Shown: positions 36,077 through 45,303 of the stretch, piece after piece
Layout: every line of letters starts with the position of its first letter
How positions within the stretch are numbered: position 1 is the first letter of the stretch
Source: Streptococcus vicugnae
GTDB lineage: Bacteria > Bacillota > Bacilli > Lactobacillales > Streptococcaceae
Length of the DNA: 64,000 bases
Direction: 5' to 3'
Assembly (NCBI RefSeq): GCF_016461705.1
Contig: NZ_JAEMHW010000001.1
Span: 620,001-684,000 of the forward strand
The notes under the pieces: generated by a model
What the model saw: the letters and a program-made list of their open reading frames with translations, nothing else
Database searches by the model: none
What the model was told of the DNA's origin: nothing
Position numbers and translations under genes: made by a program

Positions 36077-37438
36077 TTAGCCAAATACTTTTTTGAGTAC
36101 TTCACCAACAGTTGTCACACCAATGACTTGAATATTATCTGGAATATCAATACCTGATAGAGAATTCTTTGGTGCGTAAACTTTGGTAAAGCCAAGTTTT
36201 GCCGCTTCGTTGATACGTTGTTCAATACGTGTCACACGACGAATTTCACCAGTCAAGCCAATTTCACCGATAAACGCTTCTTGAGGATTAGTTGGCTTTT
36301 CTTTGTAACTTGAGGCAATAGCCACCGCAACAGCCAAATCAATCGCTGGTTCATCAAGCTTAACACCACCAGCTGACTTAAGATAAGCATCTTGGTTCTG
36401 CAAAAGAAGCCCACAACGTTTTTCAAGAACCGCCATAATAAGACTAACACGGTTAAAATCAAGTCCCGTTGTCGTACGTTTGGCATTTCCAAAAACAGTC
36501 GGTGTCACCAAAGCTTGAACTTCCGCCAAAATTGGACGACTGCCTTCCATGGTTACCACGATAGCTGAACCAGTCGCACCATCCAAACGTTCTTCTAAGA
36601 AGACCTGACTTGGATTGAGCACTTCGACTAGACCACCAGATTGCATTTCAAAAATGCCGATTTCATTAGTTGAACCGAAACGGTTTTTCACCGCACGTAA
36701 AATACGGAAGGTATGATGACGTTCCCCTTCAAAGTAAAGAACTGTGTCCACCATGTGTTCAAGCATACGAGGACCCGCAAGCTGCCCTTCCTTTGTCACA
36801 TGACCAACGATAAAGGTTGCGATATTATTGGTCTTAGCCAATTGCATAAGCTCTGCTGTTACTTCACGCACTTGAGATACCGAACCTTGGACTCCTGAAA
36901 TATCAGGGCTCATAATGGTTTGAATCGAGTCAATAATCAAGAAATCAGGTTGAATTTGCTCGATTTGTGCGCGAATGGCTTGCATATTTGTCTCAGCATA
37001 AAGGTAGAATTCATTGTCAATGTCGCCAAGACGCTCACTACGTAATTTAATCTGCTCAGCTGATTCTTCACCAGACACATAAAGAACAGTTCCTTTGTCT
37101 GCTAACTGAATCGAAACTTGCAAAAGAAGCGTTGATTTTCCGATACCTGGGTCACCACCAATAAGCACCAAACTACCTGGCACGACGCCGCCACCAAGCA
37201 CTCGGTTAAATTCATCCATATCAGTCTTGGTACGTGAATAGTTAATCGAGCTAACATCCTTCAACTTGGTTGGCTTACTCTTTTCACCCATCAAACTAAC
37301 ACGCGCATTTTTAACCTCTTGCACTTCAACTTCTTCAACAAAAGACGTCCAAGACGAACAGTTCGGACAACGCCCTAAATATTTCGGAGAATGATAGCCA
37401 CACTCCTGACAAATAAACGTTGTTTTTTTCTTAGCGAT
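36077..37438 (-). CDS. radA: DNA repair protein RadA, start region abnormal
   Basis: The sequence has a C4 zinc finger ([20 protein letters not shown]), Walker [11 protein letters not shown], the KNRFG motif and a Lon-like C-terminus. RadA is a helicase that extends recombination strands, also in transformation. The first ATG behind AAGGAGG (37445) reads only M-S-Y-R-stop. The zinc-finger frame lacks ATG, GTG or TTG until a GTG at 37324, which would remove the finger (415 residues). Its frame is open from GCT ATC GCT AAG, and the ATC at 37438 lies 9 bases after AGGAGG, giving 453 residues, the usual length. Either ATC is used, or one base is inserted after the ATG. Coordinates here use the ATC. 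Confidence 0.9.
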   Translation of the reverse strand: MAKKKTTFICQECGYHSPKYLGRCPNCSSWTSFVEEVEVQEVKNARVSLMGEKSKPTKLKDVSSINYSRTKTDMDEFNRVLGGGVVPGSLVLIGGDPGIGKSTLLLQVSIQLADKGTVLYVSGEESAEQIKLRSERLGDIDNEFYLYAETNMQAIRAQIEQIQPDFLIIDSIQTIMSPDISGVQGSVSQVREVTAELMQLAKTNNIATFIVGHVTKEGQLAGPRMLEHMVDTVLYFEGERHHTFRILRAVKNRFGSTNEIGIFEMQSGGLVEVLNPSQVFLEERLDGATGSAIVVTMEGSRPILAEVQALVTPTVFGNAKRTTTGLDFNRVSLIMAVLEKRCGLLLQNQDAYLKSAGGVKLDEPAIDLAVAVAIASSYKEKPTNPQEAFIGEIGLTGEIRRVTRIEQRINEAAKLGFTKVYAPKNSLSGIDIPDNIQVIGVTTVGEVLKKVFG

Positions 37439-37477
37439 AGCTCATTACCTCCTTGCTTAGTTTCTTACCTTAAGGCC

Positions 37478-37924
37478 TTATTTTCCTGTTGACCCAAATC
37501 CGCCAGTACGTACGCCGTCTGCTTCGTCACCATCAGCAACCAAGAAAGGCATGAAAACACCTTGAACAATGCGTTCGCCAGCTTCAACGACGACAGTTTC
37601 ATCTGTGATATTTTTCATTTGCGCAAAGATATGTCCTTCATTTGCGGGATTGCCATAATAATCACCGTCAATGACACCAACTGAATTAATCAAAACCAAA
37701 CCTTTTTTACGTGGATTTGATGAGCGGTCAAAAAGATAAAGCACTTCGCCAGCTTGCATATAAGCTTTGACACCAGTTGGCACCAATTTAATCTCACCAG
37801 GTGCGATTTCTGTTGTGACAGCCGCTTTCAAATCATAACCAGCCGCATGTGCTGTTTCACGTTTTGGTAGCAATGTTTCATCTGTGAATTGTGAAACCAA
37901 TTCAAACCCTCTAATTTTGCTCAT
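37478..37924 (-). CDS. dut: dUTP diphosphatase
   Basis: The 148-residue trimer-forming enzyme removes dUTP. The conserved motifs are present: AAGYDLKA, DRSSNPRKKG, NSVGVIDGDYYG, RIVQGVF and the C-terminal GGFGSTG. It lies 26 bases after queH and is followed by radA, all in one direction. Confidence 0.95.
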   Translation of the reverse strand: MSKIRGFELVSQFTDETLLPKRETAHAAGYDLKAAVTTEIAPGEIKLVPTGVKAYMQAGEVLYLFDRSSNPRKKGLVLINSVGVIDGDYYGNPANEGHIFAQMKNITDETVVVEAGERIVQGVFMPFLVADGDEADGVRTGGFGSTGK

Positions 37925-37950
37925 TTTGTCTCCTTAATTATCTATTCGTA

Positions 37951-38718
37951 TTAAATTTCTTTTCCTTCAAAGGTAAAGCGAATGTGTGGGAATTCTTTTT
38001 CACCATCTTTTCCAACCATAAATTCCTTAGCTTCTTTTTTGATTTGATTTAAATCAACACCTTGGATTTTTGCTGCAAAGACACAGCCACAATAACATTG
38101 ACGGTAGATATCATATTCTTCACACATTTCAACTGAACGGCGGTAGCCATTGTTTTTCTTGAAATCACTTGGCAAATATTTAGTCGCATAAACTTTTTGG
38201 ACTTCAATACCAACACTGTTGATGACTTGAGAATTTTTGTGTGGACTGATTGTTAGTGCACTGGCAAAGTAATCATATCCAAGCTCAACTGCCATTTTAG
38301 CAGCTTTATCCAAACGATAATCAAAGCAAACCGTACAACGTTCTCCACCTTCAGGTTCATCCTCTAAGCCATGAACCTTTTGGAAATATTCTGATGGGTC
38401 ATATGGTGCCTCAATGAAATCAACAGTATTGCCTGTTTTTTCATTAAATTCTGAGATGAACTTTTGCACCACATAAGCACGACGAAGATATTCATCTTTA
38501 GGGTGAATATTTGAATTAGCAAAATAAACCGTCACATCAGCATATTGCGTTAAATATTCTAAAGTATATGTCGAACACGGTGCACAACAAACGTGGACAA
38601 GAATTTTAGGCCTTACTTCTTCTTGCGCCCAACGCTTTGCCATTTGTTGCATGACACGGTCGTAGTTGATTTTTTGATTGGGATTCATCTTAGACAGAAT
38701 CTCTTCTAAATCAATCAC
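37951..38718 (-). CDS. queH: Epoxyqueuosine reductase QueH
   Basis: The 255-residue protein has the QueH (DUF208) cysteine motifs VHVCCAPCSTYTLEYL near residues 41-56 and CYCGC near 200. It catalyses the last step of queuosine synthesis in tRNA. The window also encodes tRNA-guanine transglycosylase at 49.3-50.4 kb. It is transcribed away from gpsA. Confidence 0.92.
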   Translation of the reverse strand: MIDLEEILSKMNPNQKINYDRVMQQMAKRWAQEEVRPKILVHVCCAPCSTYTLEYLTQYADVTVYFANSNIHPKDEYLRRAYVVQKFISEFNEKTGNTVDFIEAPYDPSEYFQKVHGLEDEPEGGERCTVCFDYRLDKAAKMAVELGYDYFASALTISPHKNSQVINSVGIEVQKVYATKYLPSDFKKNNGYRRSVEMCEEYDIYRQCYCGCVFAAKIQGVDLNQIKKEAKEFMVGKDGEKEFPHIRFTFEGKEI

Positions 38719-38920
38719 CTGATAAGTCTTCCTTTCCTATTCCTGTTAAGTCATTTCATTATACCACAAGTTATTTTACAAAAACATATCGACGTTTTTC
38801 TACAATATAGCTTCCATAAAAATATGACAAAACTCACCTTTTCTAATAAACAAAGACAAACAGACTGCTCTTATGATATAATGGAAAATGTAATCTTGCT
38901 CGTTTAAGAGAGGAGTAAAA

Positions 38921-39937
38921 ATGACAAGACAAAAAGTTGCTGTCTTAGGGCCTGGTTCTTGGGGAACCGCTCTTGCACAAGTATTAAACGACAATGGACA
39001 TGAAGTTTGTCTATGGGGAAATATCCCAGAACAAATCGAAGAATTAAATACGAAACACACAAATACTCGCTACTTCAAAGATATCACTATCTCTGAAGAC
39101 ATCAAAGCGACACTTGATTTAAAAGAAGCACTTACAGATGTTGATGCTATCTTGTTTGTTGTTCCAACAAAAGTAACACGTTTGGTTGCAAAACAAGTCG
39201 CTGAAACACTTGACCACAAAGCTGTTATCATGCACGCTTCTAAAGGTCTTGAACCTGGAACACACGAACGTCTTTCAACAATTCTTGAGGAAGAAATTCC
39301 TGCTGAATTGCGCTCTGAAATCGTCGTTGTCTCTGGACCAAGCCATGCTGAAGAAACAATTGTTCGAGATATTACTTTGATCACTGCTGCTTCAAAAGAT
39401 CACGAAGCTGCTAAATACGTTCAAAAACTCTTTAGTAACAATTATTTCCGTCTCTACACTAATACTGACATCATCGGTGTAGAAACAGCTGGTGCCCTAA
39501 AAAACATCATCGCTGTTGGAGCTGGTGCCCTTCACGGTCTTGGTTTTGGTGACAACGCTAAGGCTGCTGTCATCACACGTGGCCTTGCTGAAATTACGCG
39601 CCTTGGGGTTAAATTGGGAGCTAACCCTCTCACTTACAGCGGACTTTCTGGTGTCGGAGACCTTATCGTAACAGGAACATCTGTTCACTCTCGTAACTGG
39701 CGAGCTGGTGATGCTCTTGGTCGCGGTGAAAAACTCGAAGATATCGAGAAAAACATGGGCATGGTTATCGAAGGGATTTCAACAACTAAAGTTGCTTATG
39801 AGCTAGCCAAAGAATTGGATGTTTACATGCCAATCACAAGTGCTATCTACAAAGTCATCTACGAAGGTGCTGACGTTCGTGATAGCATTCTTGGCATGAT
39901 GTCAAATGACTTCCGTTCAGAAAACGAATGGCACTAA
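38921..39937 (+). CDS. gpsA: Glycerol-3-phosphate dehydrogenase [NAD(P)+]
   Basis: The 338-residue enzyme has the Rossmann motif [10 protein letters not shown] at residues 11-20 and the C-terminal domain with GLSGVGDL. It makes glycerol 3-phosphate for phospholipids. AGAGGAG precedes the start and an extended -10 (TGATATAAT, 38874-38882) lies upstream. It is followed by galU after 59 bases. Confidence 0.97.
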   Translation: MTRQKVAVLGPGSWGTALAQVLNDNGHEVCLWGNIPEQIEELNTKHTNTRYFKDITISEDIKATLDLKEALTDVDAILFVVPTKVTRLVAKQVAETLDHKAVIMHASKGLEPGTHERLSTILEEEIPAELRSEIVVVSGPSHAEETIVRDITLITAASKDHEAAKYVQKLFSNNYFRLYTNTDIIGVETAGALKNIIAVGAGALHGLGFGDNAKAAVITRGLAEITRLGVKLGANPLTYSGLSGVGDLIVTGTSVHSRNWRAGDALGRGEKLEDIEKNMGMVIEGISTTKVAYELAKELDVYMPITSAIYKVIYEGADVRDSILGMMSNDFRSENEWH

Positions 39938-39996
39938 AATTAAAATTATAATATAATTTAATTCAGCATAGTTTATTTATGAAAAGGAGTTCTCGT

Positions 39997-40917
39997 ATGA
40001 GTATGAGAAAAGTTAGAAAAGCCGTTATTCCCGCTGCTGGTCTTGGAACACGTTTCTTGCCAGCTACAAAAGCACTCGCTAAAGAGATGCTTCCAATTGT
40101 TGACAAACCAACCATCCAATTTATCGTCGAAGAAGCCTTGAAATCAGGTATTGAAAATATCTTGGTTGTTACTGGTAAATCAAAACGTTCTATCGAAGAC
40201 CACTTTGACTCAAACTTCGAATTAGAATACAATTTGGAACACAAAGGGAAAACTGATCTTCTTAAACTCGTTAATGACACTACAGCCATTAATCTTCACT
40301 TCATCCGTCAAAGTCACCCTCGTGGACTTGGTGATGCTGTCCTTCAAGCTAAAGCTTTTGTAGGCAACGAACCATTCGTCGTTATGCTAGGTGATGACCT
40401 TATGGATATCAACAACGATAAAGCTGTTCCACTTACAAAACAATTGATTAACGATTATGAAAACACACACGCATCAACAATTGCTGTTATGCCTGTACCA
40501 CACGAAGAAGTTTCATCTTATGGTGTTATCGCACCTCAAGGCGAAGGAAAAGACGGACTTTACAGTGTTGAAACATTCGTTGAAAAACCTGCACCTGAAG
40601 ATGCACCTAGTGATCTTGCTATTATCGGTCGCTACCTTCTTACTCCAGAAATCTTCAATATTCTTGAAACTCAAAAACCTGGAGCTGGTAATGAAATCCA
40701 ATTGACAGATGCTATCGATACTTTAAACAAAACACAGCGTGTTTTTGCGCGTCAATTTAACGGTGATCGCTATGATGTCGGTGATAAATTCGGCTTCATG
40801 AAAACTTCTATTGACTATGCCCTTGAACACCCACAAATCAAAGATAATATGAAACAATATCTTATCGAATTGGGAAAAAAATTAGAAGCTGAATCAACTA
40901 AAAAAGAAACTAAATAA
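39997..40917 (+). CDS. galU: UTP-glucose-1-phosphate uridylyltransferase
   Basis: The start at 39997 is set by AAAAGGAG seven bases upstream, giving 306 residues. The N-terminal nucleotide motif [17 protein letters not shown] and the VEKP motif are present. It makes UDP-glucose for galactose metabolism, capsule and glycolipids, and could use glucose 1-phosphate released by the GH94 phosphorylases of this window. It is probably co-transcribed with gpsA. Confidence 0.97.
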   Translation: MSMRKVRKAVIPAAGLGTRFLPATKALAKEMLPIVDKPTIQFIVEEALKSGIENILVVTGKSKRSIEDHFDSNFELEYNLEHKGKTDLLKLVNDTTAINLHFIRQSHPRGLGDAVLQAKAFVGNEPFVVMLGDDLMDINNDKAVPLTKQLINDYENTHASTIAVMPVPHEEVSSYGVIAPQGEGKDGLYSVETFVEKPAPEDAPSDLAIIGRYLLTPEIFNILETQKPGAGNEIQLTDAIDTLNKTQRVFARQFNGDRYDVGDKFGFMKTSIDYALEHPQIKDNMKQYLIELGKKLEAESTKKETK

Positions 40918-40931
40918 TATGCTATAACATA

Positions 40932-40968
40932 AAAAAGTTCCTCTAGACACTGTCTAGAGGAACTTTTT
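40932..40968. terminator. Bidirectional terminator between galU and the rhomboid gene
   Basis: A 15-bp near-perfect stem (AAAAGTTCCTCTAGA and complement) with a short loop and T-runs both ways, serving the two converging transcripts. Confidence 0.93.
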
Positions 40969-40977
40969 ATTATAACT

Positions 40978-41649
40978 TTAATGTAAAGCCAAGACAATCA
41001 AGAAAAGACTTAAGCCAACGTAAGCCGCTGCCGCCAACCAACGTTGCCATGGTTTAAACATACCTTTCTCCACAAGCGTTGGTAAAAAGATGGCACATAA
41101 GACACCCCCCACAAGACCACCAATATGACCAGCAATCCCAATACTTGGAGTAAATAAATTAAAAATCAAATTCACAATAATCAAAGCTTGATAATTTCTA
41201 CCAAGTTCTTTCAAATAAGGATTTCTTCCAAAATACCCAGCAACCATAATCGCCGCAAAAACACCGAAAAGCGATGTTGAAGCCCCCGCAGCAATCACGT
41301 TTGGCGTAAAGAAAAGCGTAAAGATATTCCCAACAATCCCTGATAAAACATACAAAGCTAAAAACTTATGATGTCCCCAAATTTGCTCTGCCAATTGTCC
41401 GACAAAATAAAGCGTCAACATATTAAAGAAAAAATGTTCCCATCCAATGTGCACAAAAATCGGAGTTACCAAACGCCATAATTGGCTTGGAAATAGGCTA
41501 ACATAAGCTCCACACATTCCACCAGCATTAAAAATCGCTTGGTTGGATGTGGCATTTCCAAAATAAATTACCTGCATGGCTATAAAAACCAAAGTCGTTA
41601 GAGCCAGCAAAAAAATCGTCACTGGACTTTTTTTAATAACGTTTTTCAT
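40978..41649 (-). CDS. Rhomboid-family intramembrane serine protease
   Basis: The 223-residue protein has about six membrane helices. The catalytic Ser lies in GASTSLFG and the His in AGHIGG of a later helix. It cuts membrane proteins within the bilayer. Its start overlaps the upstream folate ligase by 4 bases, the same gene pair as in other streptococci. Confidence 0.95.
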   Translation of the reverse strand: MKNVIKKSPVTIFLLALTTLVFIAMQVIYFGNATSNQAIFNAGGMCGAYVSLFPSQLWRLVTPIFVHIGWEHFFFNMLTLYFVGQLAEQIWGHHKFLALYVLSGIVGNIFTLFFTPNVIAAGASTSLFGVFAAIMVAGYFGRNPYLKELGRNYQALIIVNLIFNLFTPSIGIAGHIGGLVGGVLCAIFLPTLVEKGMFKPWQRWLAAAAYVGLSLFLIVLALH

Positions 41650-42173
41650 CGACTAAATACCTCCATAACAGCGACATCATGACTGTCTGGCTGAAACTCT
41701 ACTTTCTGACACTCATAAATCGTACTGATTGTTTTGCCTTTATAATCCACTAAATACCTGTCATAATAGCCAGCTCCATATCCAATTCGAAAACCATCTT
41801 GGTTAAAAACAACGCCTGGCACATGAATCAAATCGATTTCTGACTTATCCACAGCTTTGTCACAAGCAGGTTCCCACAAGCCAAATGATGTTTTCACCAA
41901 GTTATCCACATCATAGAGACAAAAAATCATTTTGCCGTGTGGGTAAGTCTTTGGTACTAAAATGGTTTTGCCATCTTTTTGAGCTTGTTTAATCAATAAT
42001 TCGGTATTGTACTCAAAATCAAAAGCTAAATAAGTGGCAATAGTATCCGCTTTTTGATAAGCAGAAGATGCTAGCAACTCATCTAATAAAGCCTTATCTT
42101 TCAAGGCTTTTTCTTTTCTATCTTGATGTTTTAAATGAGCAATGATACTCTTTCGTAAGGGTACTTTTTCCAT
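41646..42173 (-). CDS. 5-formyltetrahydrofolate cyclo-ligase
   Basis: From the Met at 42173 the protein has 175 residues, with the ATP-binding motif RIGYGAGYYDRYL. It recycles 5-formyl-THF. No Shine-Dalgarno site precedes this start; instead a TGnTATCAT-type -10 box lies seven bases before it, so the message may be leaderless. A frame extension to 42212 would have to start upstream of that box. Confidence 0.93.
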   Translation of the reverse strand: MEKVPLRKSIIAHLKHQDRKEKALKDKALLDELLASSAYQKADTIATYLAFDFEYNTELLIKQAQKDGKTILVPKTYPHGKMIFCLYDVDNLVKTSFGLWEPACDKAVDKSEIDLIHVPGVVFNQDGFRIGYGAGYYDRYLVDYKGKTISTIYECQKVEFQPDSHDVAVMEVFSR

Positions 42174-42228
42174 GCTTTTATGATAACACAAAACCGAGAT
42201 TTTACTCAGCAAAAACCTTAAAATTTAC

Positions 42229-42261
42229 TTTAAGGTTTCTTTAAGGTTTCTCCGATATACT
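42229..42261 (+). promoter_or_regulatory. CiaR repeat and -10 box of small RNA candidate 1
   Basis: TTTAAG (42229-42234), GTTTC, TTTAAG (42240-42245) is an exact CiaR direct repeat. Ten bases later TATACT (42256-42261) is the -10 box. The 55.5-kb candidate has the same spacing and -10 sequence. Confidence 0.8.
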
Positions 42262-42267
42262 GTATCT

Positions 42268-42406
42268 ATCCTAAATAGCGGTTCTCCCAAACCGCTGGGA
42301 ATTGGCTCTTTTGGAGTTATTCCCTTTTCATAAATCTCCTGGACATGATTGAAAAATCATGTCCTTCCCTTTTTAAGCCGCTAGCTCCCAATAGCGGCTT
42401 TTTTTA
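42268..42406 (+). ncRNA. Candidate CiaR-dependent small RNA 1 (csRNA)
   Basis: The predicted transcript is about 140 nt and has four hairpins: AGCGGTT/AACCGCT, GGGAAT/ATTCCC, GGACATGATT/AATCATGTCC and the terminator GCCGCTA/TAGCGGC with seven T (42377-42405). The single-stranded TTTTCATAAATCTCCT (42325-42340) is complementary to a ribosome site plus start codon (AGGAG...ATGAAAA), as in known pneumococcal csRNAs, which block translation. There is no ORF. The 5' end is inferred from the -10 box. Confidence 0.75.
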
Positions 42407-42420
42407 TTTTTCAAATACAA

Positions 42421-42456
42421 AAAAAGGTAGCAAGACTAAAAACTTGCTACCTTTTT
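42421..42456 (-). terminator. Terminator of the dapH-dapL genes
   Basis: A perfect 14-bp stem (AAAAAGGTAGCAAG and complement, 8-base loop) overlaps the last bases of dapL. Confidence 0.88.
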
Positions 42457-43588
42457 AATGACTTGCTTTTTCTTTCAAGAAAGCTGAAATTTCACTAACC
42501 GCAAACGGAAGAGCTGCTTCATTTGGACTCATCTTAGGATGGTGAAGAGCGTAAGGTGTTTCAACTCCTAACCAGAACATCACTCCTGGAATTTTATTTA
42601 ACAAATACCCAAAATCTTCTCCAGTCATAGCTGGCAAACAATCAATCAAATGAACCGCTTCTCTGTTTCTAAAGAAATCCATAAGTTCACTTGCTAGTTC
42701 AGGATTATTTTCTACAGGTAAATAACCACCCTGCTTAAGGTTTACATCAACTTCCATACCAAAACTTGCTGCCACTCCTTGGGCTATCTCTGTTACACGT
42801 TTTTGAATTAAGAGACTCATCTCCTGCGTTAACGTTCGGATAGTCCCGTGCAACTGCGCGGTTTCAGCAATAACATTATTAGTAGTTCCAGAATGGAAAG
42901 ACCCAAAAGTGACAACACCACCTTGAATAGGATCAACATTTCGGCTGACGATTGTCTGTACCTGAGTGACAAAATAGGACGCCGCAACCAAGGCATCGTT
43001 AGCTTCGTGTGGAAAAGCTGCATGTCCGCCTTTTCCTTTAAACGTCACCAAAACTTCACAAGTCCCTGCAAATAAAGTTGAGGTATTTGTCGCGATATCA
43101 CCAACTTTAAAATCAGGTCTCACATGAAGCCCATAAAATTCATCTGGCTTCCAATCTCCAAAAGCATTATCTTGATACATCAGCATGCCACCAGCCTCAT
43201 TTTCCTCAGCTGGTTGGAAAAGGAAAAGAAGATTATTTTTAGGCTGTACTTGTACCAATTCATTTAACAAACCAAGAGCAACTGTCATGTGCATATCATG
43301 ACCACAAGCATGCATACGTCCTTCATGTTGACTAGAAAATGGTAGACCCGTCTCTTCAATCACTGGCAAGGCATCGATATCTGTGCGCCAGCCAATGGTC
43401 TTCTGAGGAGCTGAACCTTTTAAAAAGACCAAAATACCAGTTCGCCAAGTACGTTGTTCAACAAAATTTTTTCCAGCTGTGATTTCTGCAATACGGTCTA
43501 AAAGGTAAGCTTGAGTTTTAAATTCCTCCAAACCAATCTCAGGAATCTGATGCAAATCACGACGAATTTTAATTAAATCTAAAGTCAT
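42455..43588 (-). CDS. dapL: N-acetyldiaminopimelate deacetylase (M20D)
   Basis: The start at 43588 has AAAGGAA upstream and gives 377 residues, the family size; the longer frame to 43717 runs into dapH and is rejected. M20D metal ligands are visible in HACGHDMH and the catalytic Glu in PAEENEAGG. It releases acetate in the acetyl branch of lysine/diaminopimelate synthesis, directly downstream of the acetyltransferase gene. Confidence 0.93.
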   Translation of the reverse strand: MTLDLIKIRRDLHQIPEIGLEEFKTQAYLLDRIAEITAGKNFVEQRTWRTGILVFLKGSAPQKTIGWRTDIDALPVIEETGLPFSSQHEGRMHACGHDMHMTVALGLLNELVQVQPKNNLLFLFQPAEENEAGGMLMYQDNAFGDWKPDEFYGLHVRPDFKVGDIATNTSTLFAGTCEVLVTFKGKGGHAAFPHEANDALVAASYFVTQVQTIVSRNVDPIQGGVVTFGSFHSGTTNNVIAETAQLHGTIRTLTQEMSLLIQKRVTEIAQGVAASFGMEVDVNLKQGGYLPVENNPELASELMDFFRNREAVHLIDCLPAMTGEDFGYLLNKIPGVMFWLGVETPYALHHPKMSPNEAALPFAVSEISAFLKEKASH

Positions 43589-43646
43589 ATTGTTTCCTTT
43601 ATTTTTTAAAAGCTTGAGAGAATTTCCCAAGCCTTTATATCTCTTA

Positions 43647-44345
43647 TTATAAATTACGCAAAGCGTCTTCAAGCGCTGTTTTTTGTTGTGTTTTGGCATC
43701 AATTTCTTTAATGACACGTGCAGGAACGCCTGCTACCACAACATTTTCTGGAACATCTTTAGTGACAATAGCTCCCGCTGCTACGACAGAACCATTACCA
43801 ACTTGAACACCTTCGATAACCACGGCATTAGCACCAACAAGAACATTGTCACCGATGCGAACTGGTTCAGCTGAAGCTGGCTCGATAACACCTGCAAGAA
43901 CAGCACCAGCACCAATGTGACTGTTTTTACCAACAATAGCACGTCCACCAAGAACAGCACCCATATCAATCATTGTCCCAGCACCGATTTCAGCACCGAT
44001 ATTGATAACTGCTCCCATCATAACAACGGCATTGTCACCGATAGTCACTTGGTCACGAATAATCGCACCTGGTTCAATACGAGCATTAATATGGCGTTTA
44101 TCAAGAAGTGGCACTGCTGAATTACGACCATCTTGCTCAACAACATAGTCTTTGTTTTCAGTCAAATTAGCCAAAAGTGGTTCAACATCTTTCCAGTCAC
44201 CAAAAAGCACATTGCCAAGTTTTAGGACGTTTTCTGGAACTGCTGCAGCCAATTCACCTTCAAATGTCACCTTAACATTTGTCTTTTTCTCCGCATTCCC
44301 AATAAACGCAATAATCTCTTGAGCCGTCATTTTTTGTGCAGTCAT
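43647..44345 (-). CDS. dapH: Tetrahydrodipicolinate N-acetyltransferase
   Basis: The 232-residue protein has an N-terminal helical domain and a left-handed beta-helix of hexapeptide repeats ([20 protein letters not shown]). It acetylates tetrahydrodipicolinate in lysine synthesis. The start MTAQKM matches relatives, but no Shine-Dalgarno site is seen. A folded leader precedes the gene. Confidence 0.94.
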   Translation of the reverse strand: MTAQKMTAQEIIAFIGNAEKKTNVKVTFEGELAAAVPENVLKLGNVLFGDWKDVEPLLANLTENKDYVVEQDGRNSAVPLLDKRHINARIEPGAIIRDQVTIGDNAVVMMGAVINIGAEIGAGTMIDMGAVLGGRAIVGKNSHIGAGAVLAGVIEPASAEPVRIGDNVLVGANAVVIEGVQVGNGSVVAAGAIVTKDVPENVVVAGVPARVIKEIDAKTQQKTALEDALRNL

Positions 44346-44358
44346 ATTTAAGATACCA

Positions 44359-44438
44359 AGAGTGTTAAATAGCAGAAATTCGCCTTTTCTAATACTTTAG
44401 CTTGGGGTAATAAAAACCACTCCCTTGCCAAACACTCT
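44359..44438 (-). promoter_or_regulatory. Folded leader of dapH
   Basis: AGAGTGTT and AACACTCT close an 80-nt domain directly upstream of dapH; a TATAAT box lies further up near 44474. The domain ends 13 bases before the start codon and the gene lacks a clear ribosome site, so a cis-regulatory RNA is possible. It is too short for the known lysine riboswitch. Confidence 0.4.
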
Positions 44439-44517
44439 ATTCCTTCCATTCAAAGTTAGTTAATTGTATACTATTATAACAAATATTCAGAAAATTTGGA
44501 AAGAATTTTTATTAAAA

Positions 44518-44543
44518 AATCACTCAGCAAAAACTGAGTGATT
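44518..44543 (-). terminator. Terminator of the DUF4352-like gene
   Basis: AATCACTCAG and CTGAGTGATT around a 6-base loop, followed by five A/T-rich bases, just past the stop. Confidence 0.82.
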
Positions 44544-44549
44544 AGTTTA

Positions 44550-45146
44550 TTATTGAATATCTAACTTAACAACTGCTGGTTCAGCTGTAAATGAGAAACT
44601 TGGTTCTACTTCGACTTCGATATCACCACTACCGTTAACGCCGAAATATTGGACAGCACCTTCAAAACTACGTCCTTTTGAAATAGAATCTAAAGTTCCA
44701 CCATTTGGATAAGTATCCATTTTTTTACCATTCACATATAATTCCAAATCATCACCTAAGACATAATCATCATCTGATAGATTATTAACGTTATAAGTAA
44801 CTTTCAGAACTTTTTCTGGATTAGTATCAGCAAATTCATTACGTTCATCAGACCATTCAGCACCAGTAATAGTGATTTCCGCTTCATCTTTAAAGGTAAT
44901 AACATCACCTACTTTATAAGTCTTCCCTTTATCCTGTGAACTTTCTTTTGTTGATGAAACAGCTGATGTACTTTCACTTTTTGCACTTGAACTAGCACTT
45001 GTGTCTTTTGAATCGCTATCACCACCCATGTTGGCAAATACTCCAATAAGTACAACTGCTGCTAATACAATAAACCATGCACGTTTATAAAAAGGCTTCT
45101 TTTCAACGTACACTTTACCATCTTCGGCTTTGATTTTTTTAGCCAT
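44550..45146 (-). CDS. Membrane-anchored extracytoplasmic protein, DUF4352/DUF5067-like
   Basis: The 198-residue protein has a short cytoplasmic start (KKIKAEDGKVYVEKKPFYKR), one membrane helix (about 24-43), a Ser/Lys-rich linker and an extracellular beta-sandwich domain (YKVGDVITFKDEAEITITGAEW ... VTYNVNNLSDDDY) of the DUF4352/DUF5067 type found in Gram-positive surface proteins. The function is unknown. The gene is monocistronic, and its promoter contains a (TA)10 tract that could make expression phase-variable. Confidence 0.85.
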   Translation of the reverse strand: MAKKIKAEDGKVYVEKKPFYKRAWFIVLAAVVLIGVFANMGGDSDSKDTSASSSAKSESTSAVSSTKESSQDKGKTYKVGDVITFKDEAEITITGAEWSDERNEFADTNPEKVLKVTYNVNNLSDDDYVLGDDLELYVNGKKMDTYPNGGTLDSISKGRSFEGAVQYFGVNGSGDIEVEVEPSFSFTAEPAVVKLDIQ

Positions 45147-45179
45147 CTTTCCTTCTCCATTTTCCTTAAAATTTCCTCA

Positions 45180-45210
45180 ATTATATATATATATATATAT
45201 AAATTGTCAA
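45180..45210 (-). promoter_or_regulatory. Promoter with a (TA)10 tract between -35 and -10
   Basis: On the minus strand TTGACA (45205-45210) and TATAAT (45180-45185) are separated by 19 bases made almost wholly of a TA repeat (45182-45201). Loss of one TA unit would give the optimal 17-base spacer. An alternative TATATA box at 17 bases also exists. Confidence 0.65.
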
Positions 45211-45262
45211 TAGGTTTCAGAAATTTTTTTGATAAATTTTGAGGAAATTTTCACATGCAAAA

Positions 45263-45284
45263 AAAGCTTCCAAAAGGAAGCTTT
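45263..45284 (-). terminator. Terminator of pgi
   Basis: AAAGCTTCC and GGAAGCTTT, 4-base loop, T-run on the minus strand. Confidence 0.88.
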
Positions 45285-45303
45285 CTATCTGTGTATTGAT
45301 GAA

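Noticed and set aside
43589-43717. N-terminal extension of the deacetylase into dapH
   Set aside because: It overlaps the acetyltransferase end and has no ribosome site; AAAGGAA precedes the Met at 43588.
44359-44438. Lysine riboswitch before dapH
   Set aside because: The leader is far shorter than the known class and lacks its conserved multi-helix core.
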